DNA of 64,000 nucleotides from Caulobacter sp. BP25 (GCF_002737755.1 NZ_PEGH01000009.1:1-64000), one strand, 5' to 3'. Shown: positions 38,580-47,333, numbered from the stretch's first letter. The notes: generated by a model not told the origin, from the letters alone. Made by a program: numbers and translations.

Positions 38580-39057
38580 GGCCCGCGCCCACGACACCGA
38601 CACCCTGGACCTCTTCTCGCACTCGCGGCTGTTCCCGGTGGAAACGCCCCGCGAGATGGGCTCTGCGCTCGACTTCAACGGCCGCATCTCCCAGGCGATG
38701 GCCCGCGCGATCGACGAGGCGCGGGATCACGGTATCGACCGATACGAAATCGCCCGCCGCATGTCGGAGACCCTGCAGATCGATATCAGCAAGGGCATGA
38801 TCGACGCCTACACCAGCCAGGCGCGCGAGAACCACACGATCAGCCTGGTGAGGTTCGTGGCCTTTGCTCGCGCGACCGGCTGCCCGTGGCTTTGGAACGT
38901 CGTTCTGAAGGACGAGGGCCTGACGATCCTGCAGGGCGAGGAAGCCCTGCTGGCTCAGGCCGCTCACGCCCGCAAGCAAGCCGAATTCTACGCCGCCGAG
39001 GCCAAGCGCCTTTCGAACCAGGCCCCGCTGCAGGTCGGCCGTGGAGCCCGCCGATGA
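38572..39057 (+). CDS. Conserved transposable-phage protein of unknown function
   Basis: 161 residues, overlapping the ParB-like gene by 8 bp and the transposase by 4 bp. A central helical part (DRYEIARRMSETLQIDISKG, then MIDAYTSQARENHTISLVRF) looks like an HTH or scaffold for DNA binding. Small proteins of this form precede MuA in related prophages. No enzymatic motif. Confidence 0.7.
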   Translation: MSKARAHDTDTLDLFSHSRLFPVETPREMGSALDFNGRISQAMARAIDEARDHGIDRYEIARRMSETLQIDISKGMIDAYTSQARENHTISLVRFVAFARATGCPWLWNVVLKDEGLTILQGEEALLAQAAHARKQAEFYAAEAKRLSNQAPLQVGRGARR

Positions 39058-41012
39058 GCCCGCGCGCCAGCATCACCGCCCAGGAGTGGTTCACGACTGC
39101 TGAGCTTGCCGCTCTGAAATTGCCCGGCCTGCCGACGAGCACGCGGGGTGTCCAGATGGTCGCCGACCGCGAGGGCTGGGCGACCTATCGGGACGCCAGT
39201 GGCGCCGCGGCTAGCCGCAAGCGGGCCGGCCGTGGCGGTGGCCTGGAATACCACGTCAGCCTGCTACCCGAGGCCGCGCGCAAGCACCTGGCCAACGTGC
39301 GCCCCGCGAAGGCCGAACTGGCCGATCGCGAAAGCACCCTGTTGCGCTATGAGCGCCTCCCCCAGGGCCTGAAGGACGAGGCGGTGCGCCGCCTCGGGTT
39401 CATCCAGCGCGTCGAGCAACTGCAGCGCGCGGGAATGACCAAGACCGGCGCGATCAAGGAGACGGTCGGCGAGGCTGTGCGTCTAGCCAGCGCCACGGGC
39501 GCCAAGCCCGAGGTTTCCGAGCGGACGCTCCACGATTGGTTCGGCCTGATCGCGGGCGTTGAGCCCCAAGACCGAGCCATGTATCTGGCCCCGCGCTACG
39601 CGGGCCGGGTCTCGCGCGCCGAGTGCCCCCAGGCCGCCTGGGAGGCCTACAAGACGGCGTATCTGCGCCAGGAGAAGCCGACCCACGCGCGCTGCTACCG
39701 CGACATCCAGAAGCTGGCCGGCGTCAACGGCTGGACCCTGCCCAGCGCCAAGTACTTCGAGCGCCGGATTGTCGCCGAGGTTCCCGAGCCGGTGATCATA
39801 TACCAGCGTGAAGGGCCCAAGGCCGCGCGCCATACCTTCGCCTACGCTACACGGTCGAAGGAAGGCCTCTACCCTCACGCCGTGGCCAACCTCGACGGCC
39901 ACCTTTGGGACGTCCAGGTCGAGTGGGAAGACGGCACGCGCGGCCGCCCCTACAGCCTCGCGGTCCAAGACATCGCGTCGAGCATGCCGCTAGGCCTGCG
40001 CTTCGACCGCACCCTCAACAGCGACATCGTTCGCCTGGCGCTTGGCGACACCTTCCGCGAGTTCGGCCTGATTGAGCGGCTGATCATGGACAACGGCTCG
40101 GAGAACCAGGCCAAGCAGATCCAGGGCGGCATCCACCGGATGCGCGGTCCCAAGTCGGTTCACGAAGAGCCAGCCGGCTTGCTGAAGATCCTCGGCGTCG
40201 AGGCCATCTCGGCGACGCCTTACTGGGGCCAGGCCAAGCCCGTCGAGCGCATGTTCCGCGACTGGGCGCACGAGCTGGCGAAGGACCCGCGCTTCGCCGG
40301 CGCCTACACTGGCCACAACGCCATTGCCAAACCCGAGAACCATCGCTCGCGGGCGGTCCCGATCGCCGAGTTCGAGCGCATCGTGCGCCAGGAGCTGGAG
40401 TTCTATCGCGACCAGTTGGGTCGCTCGGGCACGGGCATGAACGGCCGGTCCTTCCGCCAGGTCTATCTGGAAGGCATCGCCGTCCAGCCGCCGCGCCGTC
40501 TGACGGCCGAGCAGCTCCGCTACTGCATGCTGGCCTCGGAGCCGCGCCCCATGGACCCGGCCTCGGGCGCCGTGTCGATCGTCGGAAACCGCTACTGGAG
40601 CCCGGAGCTGGCGGACCTGAAGCGCCAGAAGGTCATCGCCCGGTTCGACCCCGACGATCTGTCGAAGGACGTCTTCCTCTACTCGCTGGACGGCCGCTTC
40701 CTGCTGCAGGTCCCGCGCCACATCGAGGGCGATTTCAACAGCGTCGTCACCGCCAAGAAGATCACAAGCGAGCGCCGCAAGCACATGCGCCGGATCCGCG
40801 ACGCCAAGGATGCCTTGGTTCGCATGGGCATCGACGACCTGGCCGCCCAGCTAGACGCCGTTGCTCCGCCCGCGCCGGTGCAGATCCCGGCAGACGCCAC
40901 CAACGTGGTGGTCCCGGCTTTCGGCGTCCCGCGCCGGGCGAACACCACCCAATCCGATTTCACGGACGCTGCTGACCGGGCGCTCATCGCCCGGTTCCAG
41001 GGCGGCTCATGA
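39054..41012 (+). CDS. MuA-type DDE transposase
   Basis: A 652-residue transposase of the Mu/Tn552 group that cuts and joins the phage ends in integration and replication. The N-terminal winged-helix (Mu DNA-binding) domain starts WFTTAELAALKLPGLPTSTR. The RNase H-like core has D281 (NLDGHLWDVQVEW), D346 (IMDNGSENQ) and E398 (AKPVERMFRDWA), matching D269/D336/E392 of Mu. A C-terminal beta-barrel and basic tail follow. ATG 39054 is supported by the 4-bp overlap with the preceding gene. Confidence 0.96.
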   Translation: MSPRASITAQEWFTTAELAALKLPGLPTSTRGVQMVADREGWATYRDASGAAASRKRAGRGGGLEYHVSLLPEAARKHLANVRPAKAELADRESTLLRYERLPQGLKDEAVRRLGFIQRVEQLQRAGMTKTGAIKETVGEAVRLASATGAKPEVSERTLHDWFGLIAGVEPQDRAMYLAPRYAGRVSRAECPQAAWEAYKTAYLRQEKPTHARCYRDIQKLAGVNGWTLPSAKYFERRIVAEVPEPVIIYQREGPKAARHTFAYATRSKEGLYPHAVANLDGHLWDVQVEWEDGTRGRPYSLAVQDIASSMPLGLRFDRTLNSDIVRLALGDTFREFGLIERLIMDNGSENQAKQIQGGIHRMRGPKSVHEEPAGLLKILGVEAISATPYWGQAKPVERMFRDWAHELAKDPRFAGAYTGHNAIAKPENHRSRAVPIAEFERIVRQELEFYRDQLGRSGTGMNGRSFRQVYLEGIAVQPPRRLTAEQLRYCMLASEPRPMDPASGAVSIVGNRYWSPELADLKRQKVIARFDPDDLSKDVFLYSLDGRFLLQVPRHIEGDFNSVVTAKKITSERRKHMRRIRDAKDALVRMGIDDLAAQLDAVAPPAPVQIPADATNVVVPAFGVPRRANTTQSDFTDAADRALIARFQGGS

Positions 41013-41095
41013 AAACGGCCCGTCGGGGCTGCAACCCCGACGAGCCGACGACTCCGCAGACCTAGCAACCCACGAAGGAATTCAAGGCTAGCACA

Positions 41096-42091
41096 ATGAT
41101 CCACCCCTCCAAAACGACCTTCACGGACGAGGAACACGAGGAGATCCGCGCCGAGGTTCGGCAGGCTCTGGAAGGGCCGCCGCGCCTCACCCAGGCCGAC
41201 CTGGCCCGCGAAACCAGCCTCGCCCCCAGCGTCATCAGCTCGTATCTGAGCGCCTCCTACGCGGGCGACAGCAACAAGCCTGCTCTGACCCTCAAGAAGT
41301 GGCTGGATGCTCGTCAGCGAGCGGACGAGGCCCGCCTGCGCGAGCCGATCGAGCCCGACTTCCAAGCACTCGGCATCAGCCAGTTGCTGCTGGCCCTGAT
41401 GGACAGCGCCAGGGTGTCCGGTGACATCGTCTCGGTGATCAGCCCGCCGGGGATCAGCAAGACCACCACGGCGCTGCGCTACGCCAACTCCACGCCCCGC
41501 GCCTGGTACGTCTACATCGACGAAGCCACCCATGGCGTGCAGCCGATGCTGCTGGAGATCCTGGCGGCCATGGGCCGCAAGGACGTCACTGGCTCGCCGG
41601 CCATGCTACGGAAGATGGTGGTGGACGAGGCCCTGGAGGCCCCCGGCGTCATCATCATCGACGAGGCCAACATCCTCTCGGAGAAGGCCCTCAACCAGGT
41701 CCGCGCGATCAACGACGCCACGGACCGTCGGGGCAAGCCCGTGGGCATCGTCCTGCTGAGCAACCCGACCATGAACGAGAAGGTCGGCACCGGCTCGACC
41801 AAGCCACAGTTCGCCCAGATGTCGAGCCGGATCGGCGAGCGCCGGGTGTTCGCGGCGCCCGACCAGCAGGATGTCGCCGATCTGGCCTGGGCCTGGGCCA
41901 ACGCCAACCGCGTCCACCTGACCAAGGCCGAGCTGGAGATATGTCAGGCGATCGCAGCCAAGCCGGGCGGTCTGCGCAACGTCACCAAGGTCTTCAAGAA
42001 GGCTCTGCGCGTGACGATCGCCACTGGCGAGGTCTTCGGCGCCCAGCACCTGCGCGGCGCCTTCCACCAGCTCTACGGCATCTGGCTCTGA
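41096..42091 (+). CDS. MuB-type AAA ATPase for target selection
   Basis: 331 residues. An N-terminal HTH (LTQADLARETSLAPSVISSYLS) precedes an AAA domain with a non-standard P-loop PPGISKTTT (K122), Walker B VIIIDEANIL and a C-terminal lid. MuB polymerises on DNA and delivers target sites to MuA. It follows the transposase after 83 bp that include a palindrome-like CCCGTCGGGGCTGCAACCCC stretch at 41020-41040, which may be a weak attenuator. Confidence 0.93.
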   Translation: MIHPSKTTFTDEEHEEIRAEVRQALEGPPRLTQADLARETSLAPSVISSYLSASYAGDSNKPALTLKKWLDARQRADEARLREPIEPDFQALGISQLLLALMDSARVSGDIVSVISPPGISKTTTALRYANSTPRAWYVYIDEATHGVQPMLLEILAAMGRKDVTGSPAMLRKMVVDEALEAPGVIIIDEANILSEKALNQVRAINDATDRRGKPVGIVLLSNPTMNEKVGTGSTKPQFAQMSSRIGERRVFAAPDQQDVADLAWAWANANRVHLTKAELEICQAIAAKPGGLRNVTKVFKKALRVTIATGEVFGAQHLRGAFHQLYGIWL

Positions 42092-42102
42092 GGAGAAGCG
42101 TC

Positions 42103-42333
42103 ATGCTGTTCAAGCACACCTCGACGATGGACCTGGACAAGGCCCGCGATGGCCGCAACGCCCTGCGGGAGCTGAAGGTCAGCGTCCGTCACAACACCCT
42201 GACGCCGGAAGCCTTCGCGCGCCTGACGGCCCGCATCCAGGCCGCCTTCGATGAGTTCGGGCCGATCATCGACGAGAGCCCGGACCCCAAAAAGGGCCAG
42301 TTCTACGCCGTCGCGGGAGGCGCCCGTGTCTGA
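42103..42333 (+). CDS. Small phage protein
   Basis: 76 residues; AGGAG site before ATG 42103, 11 bases after the MuB stop. The middle (LDKARDGRNALRELKVSVRH, then LTPEAFARLTARIQAAFDEF) is helical. No known family; its end overlaps the next gene by 8 bp. Confidence 0.7.
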   Translation: MLFKHTSTMDLDKARDGRNALRELKVSVRHNTLTPEAFARLTARIQAAFDEFGPIIDESPDPKKGQFYAVAGGARV

Positions 42334-42700
42334 GACCCTCGTCTTTCAAGTCGCGAGCGCCGAGATTTGCGAGCGCGTGGTCTGGCTAGCCGACGAGACC
42401 GTGGCCGCCGGCATCGAGATCGCGCGCCAGATGGACCCTCCTGGGACGCCGCAACAGGTCATCGACTTCGGCGGAACCTCACACGCCCTGCAGGCCGTGC
42501 TGAAGCAAGCGCGGCGTCGGGGCTTCGGGGACGACGCGATCTTCGCCGCCCTCGCTTCTGCGATCGGCGCGTTCGCCAAGCACCAGATGCTCGGGCCGAT
42601 CGACTGCGTTTGCGCCCAGCTCGCCCACAACGGCGCGCGCGCGGCGCGGGCGGTCTCTGAGACCGAAGCGGCCGACCTCCCGACCAGGGGGAACGCATGA
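42326..42700 (+). CDS. Hypothetical phage protein
   Basis: 124 residues beginning at GTG 42326 with GGGAGG upstream. Sequence SETLVFQVASAEICERVVWL then helical; not recognised. It is in the chain of overlapping early genes (4-bp overlap with the next). Confidence 0.65.
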   Translation: MSETLVFQVASAEICERVVWLADETVAAGIEIARQMDPPGTPQQVIDFGGTSHALQAVLKQARRRGFGDDAIFAALASAIGAFAKHQMLGPIDCVCAQLAHNGARAARAVSETEAADLPTRGNA

Positions 42701-42930
42701 ACCGGGATTGGACCATCGCCGGCCTCGCGGCCGTCTACGCCTTGTCGTCCGCCAGCATCGGCCTGGGCGAGATCGCCGAGGCGGTCGGCCGAAGCCGTGG
42801 CGAGGTGGACCTGGCGCTCTGGTGCCTGGTCGGCCGCACGCCCGAGCAGGCCCTGGCGGTTCTCGCCACGACTGGCGCGCCCGCCGTCCATAGCCGGCTG
42901 GGCCGCTTCATCCAGGAGACGCTGCCGTGA
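42697..42930 (+). CDS. Small HTH-like phage protein
   Basis: 77 residues. The segment SSASIGLGEIAEAVGRSRGE, then VDLALWCLVGRTPEQAL reads like a helix-turn-helix ('is an organism-type choice made at...' sensing domains), so DNA binding is possible. Overlaps both neighbours by 3-4 bp. Confidence 0.65.
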   Translation: MNRDWTIAGLAAVYALSSASIGLGEIAEAVGRSRGEVDLALWCLVGRTPEQALAVLATTGAPAVHSRLGRFIQETLP

Positions 42931-43103
42931 TCGCCCTGCTGTCGCGCTTCGCGGCTTGGCTCTGGGCGGCGCAGCCGGTGCTCCACCGGTTCGACCCGGC
43001 CGAGTGCCGCGAGCGCCAGCGCCAGGCCGCGATCGTCGCCGCCTTCAACCCTCAGTCACCGCCGGCCTCCCGCCGGCTCTTCACCCAGGACGGTTTCCAA
43101 TGA
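42927..43103 (+). CDS. Very small phage protein
   Basis: 58 residues from GTG 42927, overlapping the previous stop and the next start (ATGA at 43100). It reads MIALLSRFAAWLWAAQPVLH, then a basic tail; the first 20 residues are amphipathic or membrane-active. Unknown function. It fills what would otherwise be a 170-bp hole between tightly packed genes. Confidence 0.6.
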   Translation: MIALLSRFAAWLWAAQPVLHRFDPAECRERQRQAAIVAAFNPQSPPASRRLFTQDGFQ

Positions 43104-43810
43104 ATGCCTTCACCGAAGCTCACCCCCTCGCCGAGGCCGAAGAGGTCGCCACCACCGCTGAAGCCCATCCGCTGTATCGCGCCGTGGGCACCGGCATCAT
43201 CGACGTCGCCGGCGTCGACTACATGCGAGCGGGCGACGGCAGCCTGATGCCGGTCGCCAACATGCGCGCCCAGGACAGGCTGCAGGACGAATTGGTCCGA
43301 AAGGTGCTGGGCTTTGCCCTGCCGCTCTCGGAAACGATCGCCCGCTTCGTCCAGCACACCTTCGACGACGCCGACGACCTGGTCGAGCTGCTCGACCAGC
43401 AGTACGGGGTGAAGCGAGGCGGCAAGGCGGGCAACCTGACCTTCACCACCTTCGACCAGCTCATGAAGGTCGAGGTGACCCGCGCCAAGATCATCGACTT
43501 CGGCCCGGAACTGACCCAGGCCAAGGCTCTCGTCGACCAGGTCGTCGCCGACTTGGCCGTCAACGCCGATGACCTGCTGAAAGGCTTGGTCACCCGCGCC
43601 TTCAACATCGAGAACGGCGGGCTGACCAATCGGGCCGCGCTCCTGCAACTGCTGCGCTGGGAAATGCCGGACGCCCGCTGGCGGAGGGCGATGGACGCGA
43701 TCCGCGACGCGATCCAGGTCAAGGGCACGAAGCGCTATGTCCGCATCTACCACCGGCCGTCGATCGACGATCAGTGGATCGCGGTCAGCCTCGACGCGGC
43801 GAGGGCGTGA
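43100..43810 (+). CDS. DUF3164 family phage protein
   Basis: 236 residues of the DUF3164 family, common in Mu-like phages among the early genes. Features are MRAGDGSLMPVANMRAQDRL, QDELVRKVLGFALPLSETIA and the C-terminal motif WEMPDARWRRAMDAIRDAIQ, then TKRYVRIYHRP. The function is not known, though its placement suggests a DNA-replication or repair role. No Gam-like protein was recognised next to it, unlike many Mu relatives. Confidence 0.85.
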   Translation: MNAFTEAHPLAEAEEVATTAEAHPLYRAVGTGIIDVAGVDYMRAGDGSLMPVANMRAQDRLQDELVRKVLGFALPLSETIARFVQHTFDDADDLVELLDQQYGVKRGGKAGNLTFTTFDQLMKVEVTRAKIIDFGPELTQAKALVDQVVADLAVNADDLLKGLVTRAFNIENGGLTNRAALLQLLRWEMPDARWRRAMDAIRDAIQVKGTKRYVRIYHRPSIDDQWIAVSLDAARA

Positions 43811-44046
43811 TGTACATCCGTCTCACCCCAGAGCGCGAGTTCACCGTTCGCTTGGCCACGCGCCTGCTGCCCTTCCACGGCGACGCGCTTTCCGCCTTCG
43901 AGCGCCAGTTGGTCGCCGAGATCGTCGATCGCTATCTGTCGCCCGACCATGACGTCCCGCCGATCACGGACGCGGAATGGCCCGTCCTCGAAGAGGCGGC
44001 CCAGGTGATGGCCACCGCCAGCGCTCTCCAACGGAGGGCGGCATGA
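43810..44046 (+). CDS. Small hypothetical phage protein
   Basis: 78 residues from ATG 43810 (overlaps the DUF3164 stop by one base). Mostly helical: LSAFERQLVAEIVDRYLSPD and VLEEAAQVMATASALQRRAA. Not recognised. Confidence 0.65.
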   Translation: MYIRLTPEREFTVRLATRLLPFHGDALSAFERQLVAEIVDRYLSPDHDVPPITDAEWPVLEEAAQVMATASALQRRAA

Positions 44047-44234
44047 AGGACGTCGTCACCGTAGAGCCCTGTCATGGCGTCGGCCGCACCGGCCGCGCCG
44101 AGGGCTATGTGATCATCTGCGTTCCGGCAGTGGGCGCGGCGCTCTCGATCGAGGCGTCGCGACAACTGCGCGGCGAGCTAGAGCGGGCGGAGAACGCCCT
44201 GCTCCAGGCCGTACCGGCGAACGGAAGCGCCTGA
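44043..44234 (+). CDS. Small hypothetical phage protein
   Basis: 63 residues, 4-bp overlap with previous stop, and the next gene starts at its last stop base. Begins MKDVVTVEPCHGVGRTGRAE. Not recognised. Confidence 0.6.
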   Translation: MKDVVTVEPCHGVGRTGRAEGYVIICVPAVGAALSIEASRQLRGELERAENALLQAVPANGSA

Positions 44235-44518
44235 TGCGCCTTAGCCTCTCAACGATCCTGGCGATGTCGCCGATCGCCCAGGCCAAGTTCTGGGCGCAGG
44301 TCGAAGACGAGCTGTTGCTCGATATCGACCTGGGGATCGGGAGTGGCGTCACCGAGAGCGACCCGGTCCGCGTCGAGGCCGCCCGCCGCCTGGAGCGGGC
44401 CGGGGTCGTTATCACCAAAGTCGCCCAGCCGGGTCGGGTCAGCGTTCACCGCGTGTTTCCGACCAGCGCCGCCGAGCGGCGCGGCCCATCCTCCACAGCG
44501 CCGGAGAGAACGTCGTGA
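44234..44518 (+). CDS. Small hypothetical phage protein
   Basis: 94 residues starting MRLSLSTILAMSPIAQAKFW. Helix-rich with an acidic middle (EDELLLDIDLGIG). Not recognised. Overlaps the following GTG start by 4 bp. Confidence 0.6.
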   Translation: MRLSLSTILAMSPIAQAKFWAQVEDELLLDIDLGIGSGVTESDPVRVEAARRLERAGVVITKVAQPGRVSVHRVFPTSAAERRGPSSTAPERTS

Positions 44519-44838
44519 GCGTTCAAAACGATTTTCAGGGGCGTCCAGTTGACCTTCAGAAGGTCCGCGCCCGCGCCGTGGTCACCGACCACGCCTTGCT
44601 GCGGCACATCGAGCGCGTGCTGCTGATCCCGGTCGAGGAGATCCGCGCGGATATGCTGACGGACAACGTGCTCCTGGCCATGGCGCTGAAGGCTCCATCC
44701 GTGCGCGCCCACGACCACCAGATTGTGTTCGCCCAGGACAACCCCTTCGTCATCGTGACCGTCCTGACCCCGTCGATGCACGTCCGCCGCTCTCGGCGGC
44801 GCAAGGCGCGCTGGCAAAAGTTCCAGGGGCAAGGCTGA
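44515..44838 (+). CDS. Small hypothetical phage protein
   Basis: 107 residues from GTG 44515. A mixed alpha/beta pattern (VTDHALLRHIERVLLIPVEE, later DNPFVIVTVLTP) ends in a strongly basic tail RRSRRRKARWQKF, which suggests nucleic-acid contact. Not recognised. Confidence 0.62.
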   Translation: MSVQNDFQGRPVDLQKVRARAVVTDHALLRHIERVLLIPVEEIRADMLTDNVLLAMALKAPSVRAHDHQIVFAQDNPFVIVTVLTPSMHVRRSRRRKARWQKFQGQG

Positions 44839-45068
44839 TGGTCGCCCGCCGCAAGAAGCCCGCGCCTACGCAAGCGACGGTCGAACTCGCCATTGCGCTG
44901 CTGAAGGCGCGTTTCGTCCTGGAGAAGGCAACGAACCTGTCGCTCACGCCGAGCCTGGCCAAGTTCCTTGCCGCCGCCGCCGAGGACGCCACGGAAGCGC
45001 TCGGAAGGCACGCGCCCGATCTACTCGCCGAGTTCGATCGACATCAAACCGAGAGGGCGGCGAAATGA
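44838..45068 (+). CDS. Small hypothetical phage protein
   Basis: 76 residues; basic start (MVARRKKPAP), then helices. Overlaps the previous stop by 1 bp and the next start by 4 bp. Not recognised. Confidence 0.6.
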   Translation: MVARRKKPAPTQATVELAIALLKARFVLEKATNLSLTPSLAKFLAAAAEDATEALGRHAPDLLAEFDRHQTERAAK

Positions 45069-45373
45069 CCGCCCTCGTCGCCGAGAACAGCCGCCGCGTC
45101 GGCGAAACCTTCGCCGATCGCATCGCGCGCGCCGTCCGGATCCTGGAAGGCGAGACCCATGGCATGGGCCAGCACCTCTTGCTCGCCTACGCCACCGCTC
45201 GGATCCTGGGCCAAGATCCGCGTGAGGCAATCCTTCGGGCGCACTGGGGCAAGAACGTCCGTGAGCCCGCCGCTGGCTGGAACCTGCCGGTGCTGGAGCG
45301 CGCAGCCGGTGAATGGGTCAACCGCCTGGACGTCGCCGTCGCGCGGATCCGCGAGAAGGCGACGCGCCCATGA
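45065..45373 (+). CDS. Small hypothetical phage protein
   Basis: 102 residues, helical, with QHLLLAYATARILGQDPREA and AAGEWVNRLDVAVARIREKA. Not recognised; likely in the early operon before gemA. Its stop overlaps the gemA start. Confidence 0.62.
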   Translation: MTALVAENSRRVGETFADRIARAVRILEGETHGMGQHLLLAYATARILGQDPREAILRAHWGKNVREPAAGWNLPVLERAAGEWVNRLDVAVARIREKATRP

Positions 45374-46011
45374 CCGCCGCCCGCGCCCTCGCCAGCGACA
45401 ACGGCCGCCGCGCTCTCCTGGCCAAGGTCCACCTGGCCAAGAAGGATCTGGGCCTGGACGACGACACCTATCGCGCCGTCCTGGAACGCGAGACCGGGCG
45501 CCGCAGCTCGGCCGACTGCACCGTGCGCGAGCTGGAGCACCTGGTCGCCCACTTCCGCGCCCAGGGCTTCGTGCCGAAGGCCGTCGCCGGCGGCCGCGCT
45601 GGCGCCGCGGTTCAACGCGGTCCGCGCCGCGCCGACAATCCGGTGGCCAAGAAGGCCCGCGCGATGTGGATCTCGCTCCACCAGCTGGGCGTGGTCGAGA
45701 ACGCCTCGGAACAGGCGCTGGAAGCGTTCGCGAAGCGCCAGCTGGGCGTCGAGCGCATGCAGTGGATGGACCAAGGCCTGGGCTTCAAGTTGGTCGAGGC
45801 CTTGAAGGCCATGGCCGAGCGCGAAGGCTGGAGCCAGGATCTGGCCGGCATCGAGAGGAAGCAGCACGTGCGGATCCTGAAGGTCCGCCTGGCCTGGGCT
45901 CAAGCCAAGCGGCTGGGCGAGCGCTTTAGCGCCGCCAGCCTTTCCGACCGCGATCTGGACGCGGCCATCGTGGCCTACGCGGCCCGCCTCAGGGAGGCGC
46001 GCCATGGCTGA
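45370..46011 (+). CDS. GemA (Mu gp16-like) regulatory protein
   Basis: 213 residues of the GemA/DUF1018 family. The signature is RRALLAKVHLAKKDLGLDDD, then TYRAVLERETGRRSSADCTVRELEHLVAHFRAQG, followed by a C-terminal helical domain with MWISLHQLGVV and ERMQWM. In Mu, GemA modulates host gene expression and DNA supercoiling-related functions. It comes just before the mor gene, as in Mu. Confidence 0.93.
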   Translation: MTAARALASDNGRRALLAKVHLAKKDLGLDDDTYRAVLERETGRRSSADCTVRELEHLVAHFRAQGFVPKAVAGGRAGAAVQRGPRRADNPVAKKARAMWISLHQLGVVENASEQALEAFAKRQLGVERMQWMDQGLGFKLVEALKAMAEREGWSQDLAGIERKQHVRILKVRLAWAQAKRLGERFSAASLSDRDLDAAIVAYAARLREARHG

Positions 46012-46213
46012 CGACCTCTTCGCCCATGCTGACCTGGTCGAGGCCCAGAAGGCCATCGACGCGGCTCGGCATGCGCGCGAGGAGGCCGTCGCGGCCGTGA
46101 TCAAGCGCCGGCGCGCCAAGACCCTGGCGCACGAAGCCGCGCTGGTCCGGGCCACCCATGACGAGCTGGCGGCCTATGTCGCCGCCCGCAAGCGGCTGGG
46201 AGTGCAGCATTGA
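46004..46213 (+). CDS. Small helical phage protein
   Basis: 69 residues, entirely helical and charged (LVEAQKAIDAARHAREEAVA, then AVIKRRRAKTLAHEAALVRA). It overlaps gemA by 8 bp and mor by 4 bp. Not recognised. Confidence 0.6.
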   Translation: MADDLFAHADLVEAQKAIDAARHAREEAVAAVIKRRRAKTLAHEAALVRATHDELAAYVAARKRLGVQH

Positions 46214-46596
46214 GCCGCCTTCCTGGTATCCTGGGCGAGATCGCCGACGTCGCGGGCGTGGACGCGGCGGTGAAGCTGGCTCGCGCTCGTGGCGGCACGG
46301 CCATGAAGATATCGGGCAAGCCCGGCGGAGCCCTGGCCCAGATCGTCGGCGACGACGCGGCTCTCAAGATCGCCGAGCTGCTGGGCTCGATCGAATACAC
46401 CATCCCGATGGCGAACCTGCGGGGCCAGAAGGCGCGCAGAGCGCGGGCTAGGCAACTGCTCGCCCAGAACGTCCCATCGTCTAAGGTGGCCCTGATCGTT
46501 GATGTCCATCTTCGGACGGTCGAGCGCCTCAAGCGCCGAGAGCGCGAGGATCCGGAGCCCCAGCTTCCCCTCTTCGACACCCCGGAAACGCAATAG
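46210..46596 (+). CDS. Mor-type middle/late transcription activator
   Basis: 128 residues of the Mor/C family. It begins with TTG 46210 overlapping the preceding TGA. The N-terminal dimerisation part (LGEIADVAGVDAAVKLARAR) is followed by a C-terminal HTH (RARARQLLAQNVPSSKVALI then VDVHLRTVERLKRRER). In Mu, Mor activates the middle promoter. No separate C gene follows before the lysis genes, so this protein may activate the late region directly. Two terminators lie immediately downstream. Confidence 0.93.
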   Translation: MSRLPGILGEIADVAGVDAAVKLARARGGTAMKISGKPGGALAQIVGDDAALKIAELLGSIEYTIPMANLRGQKARRARARQLLAQNVPSSKVALIVDVHLRTVERLKRREREDPEPQLPLFDTPETQ

Positions 46597-46625
46597 CCCC
46601 CGACATCTGTCGGGGGCTATTTGCT
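46592..46625 (+). terminator. Hairpin terminator after mor
   Basis: Perfect 14-bp stem with loop TC, inner part CCCCCGACATCTGTCGGGGG, followed by TTTGCTG. It begins within the mor stop codon region. Its 18-bp inner portion occurs again at 55150-55167. Confidence 0.85.
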
Positions 46626-46657
46626 GCGTGGCTCCAGCGACATTGGCCCGAACAGAG

Positions 46658-46682
46658 GCCGGTCCGCAAGACCGGCATTTTT
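46658..46682 (+). terminator. Second rho-independent terminator between mor and lysis genes
   Basis: Stem GCCGGTC / GACCGGC, 5-base loop, followed by ATTTTT. Two terminators in a row isolate early/middle from late transcription; a Mor-activated promoter would be expected in 46620-46700, but I could not define it. Confidence 0.82.
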
Positions 46683-46700
46683 CCGGGGCCTCGCTAGACC

Positions 46701-47333
46701 ATGAACGCCGCTGATCCTGCCTTCGTTGCTCGCCCGACCGGGTGGACTGCGGACCATGAGCTGCGCTGGCGTCTGCTATATGGCCGTCTGCTTAAGACCG
46801 AGGGCCCGTTCGTCAACGACCCCAAGGACCCTGGCGGCGCCACCAAGTACGGCGTGAGCCTTCGCTTCCTGGTCATCAATGGTCTGATCGACGCCGACCG
46901 CGACGGCTTCGCGGACTTCGACCTCGATCGCGACGGCGACATCGACGCCCTGGACGTCAAGCTGCTCACGCCGGCGAACGCGGAAGCGCTCTATCTGCCG
47001 AAGTTCTTCATCGAGACAAAGTTCTGGCGATTGCCCGCGCCGATCGACGCGGCGATTTTCGACCTCGGCGTGAACGTGGGCACGCGAACCGCCGTCAGGC
47101 TGCTGCAGCGCGCCGTCAACAGGTTCGGGCCTCCTCCGCTCGCGACGGATGGCGTGCTGGGCGAGAAGACGTTTGGCGGCGTCGCCGAGGCACAGCGCAC
47201 CGGCCCGTTGCTGACGGAAATCCGGAACGAGGCCGCCGCCCACTATCGCTGGCTTGTCAGCCGGAACGGCGAGCTGGAGCGCTTCCTGGGCGGCTGGTTG
47301 AACCGCGCCAAGGAGCTTGGCCGTGTCGCCTAA
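46701..47333 (+). CDS. Glycoside hydrolase 108 family endolysin
   Basis: 210-residue muramidase-type lysozyme of the ZliS/GH108 group. The catalytic Glu is E34 in LKTEGPFVNDPKDPGGATKY, the family fingerprint. An insert DADRDGFADFDLDRDGDIDA looks like paired EF-hand-type calcium loops. The C-terminal part holds the putative peptidoglycan-binding PG3 segment. There is no signal peptide, so release depends on the holin. First gene of the lysis module, followed by holin and spanins. Confidence 0.93.
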   Translation: MNAADPAFVARPTGWTADHELRWRLLYGRLLKTEGPFVNDPKDPGGATKYGVSLRFLVINGLIDADRDGFADFDLDRDGDIDALDVKLLTPANAEALYLPKFFIETKFWRLPAPIDAAIFDLGVNVGTRTAVRLLQRAVNRFGPPPLATDGVLGEKTFGGVAEAQRTGPLLTEIRNEAAAHYRWLVSRNGELERFLGGWLNRAKELGRVA

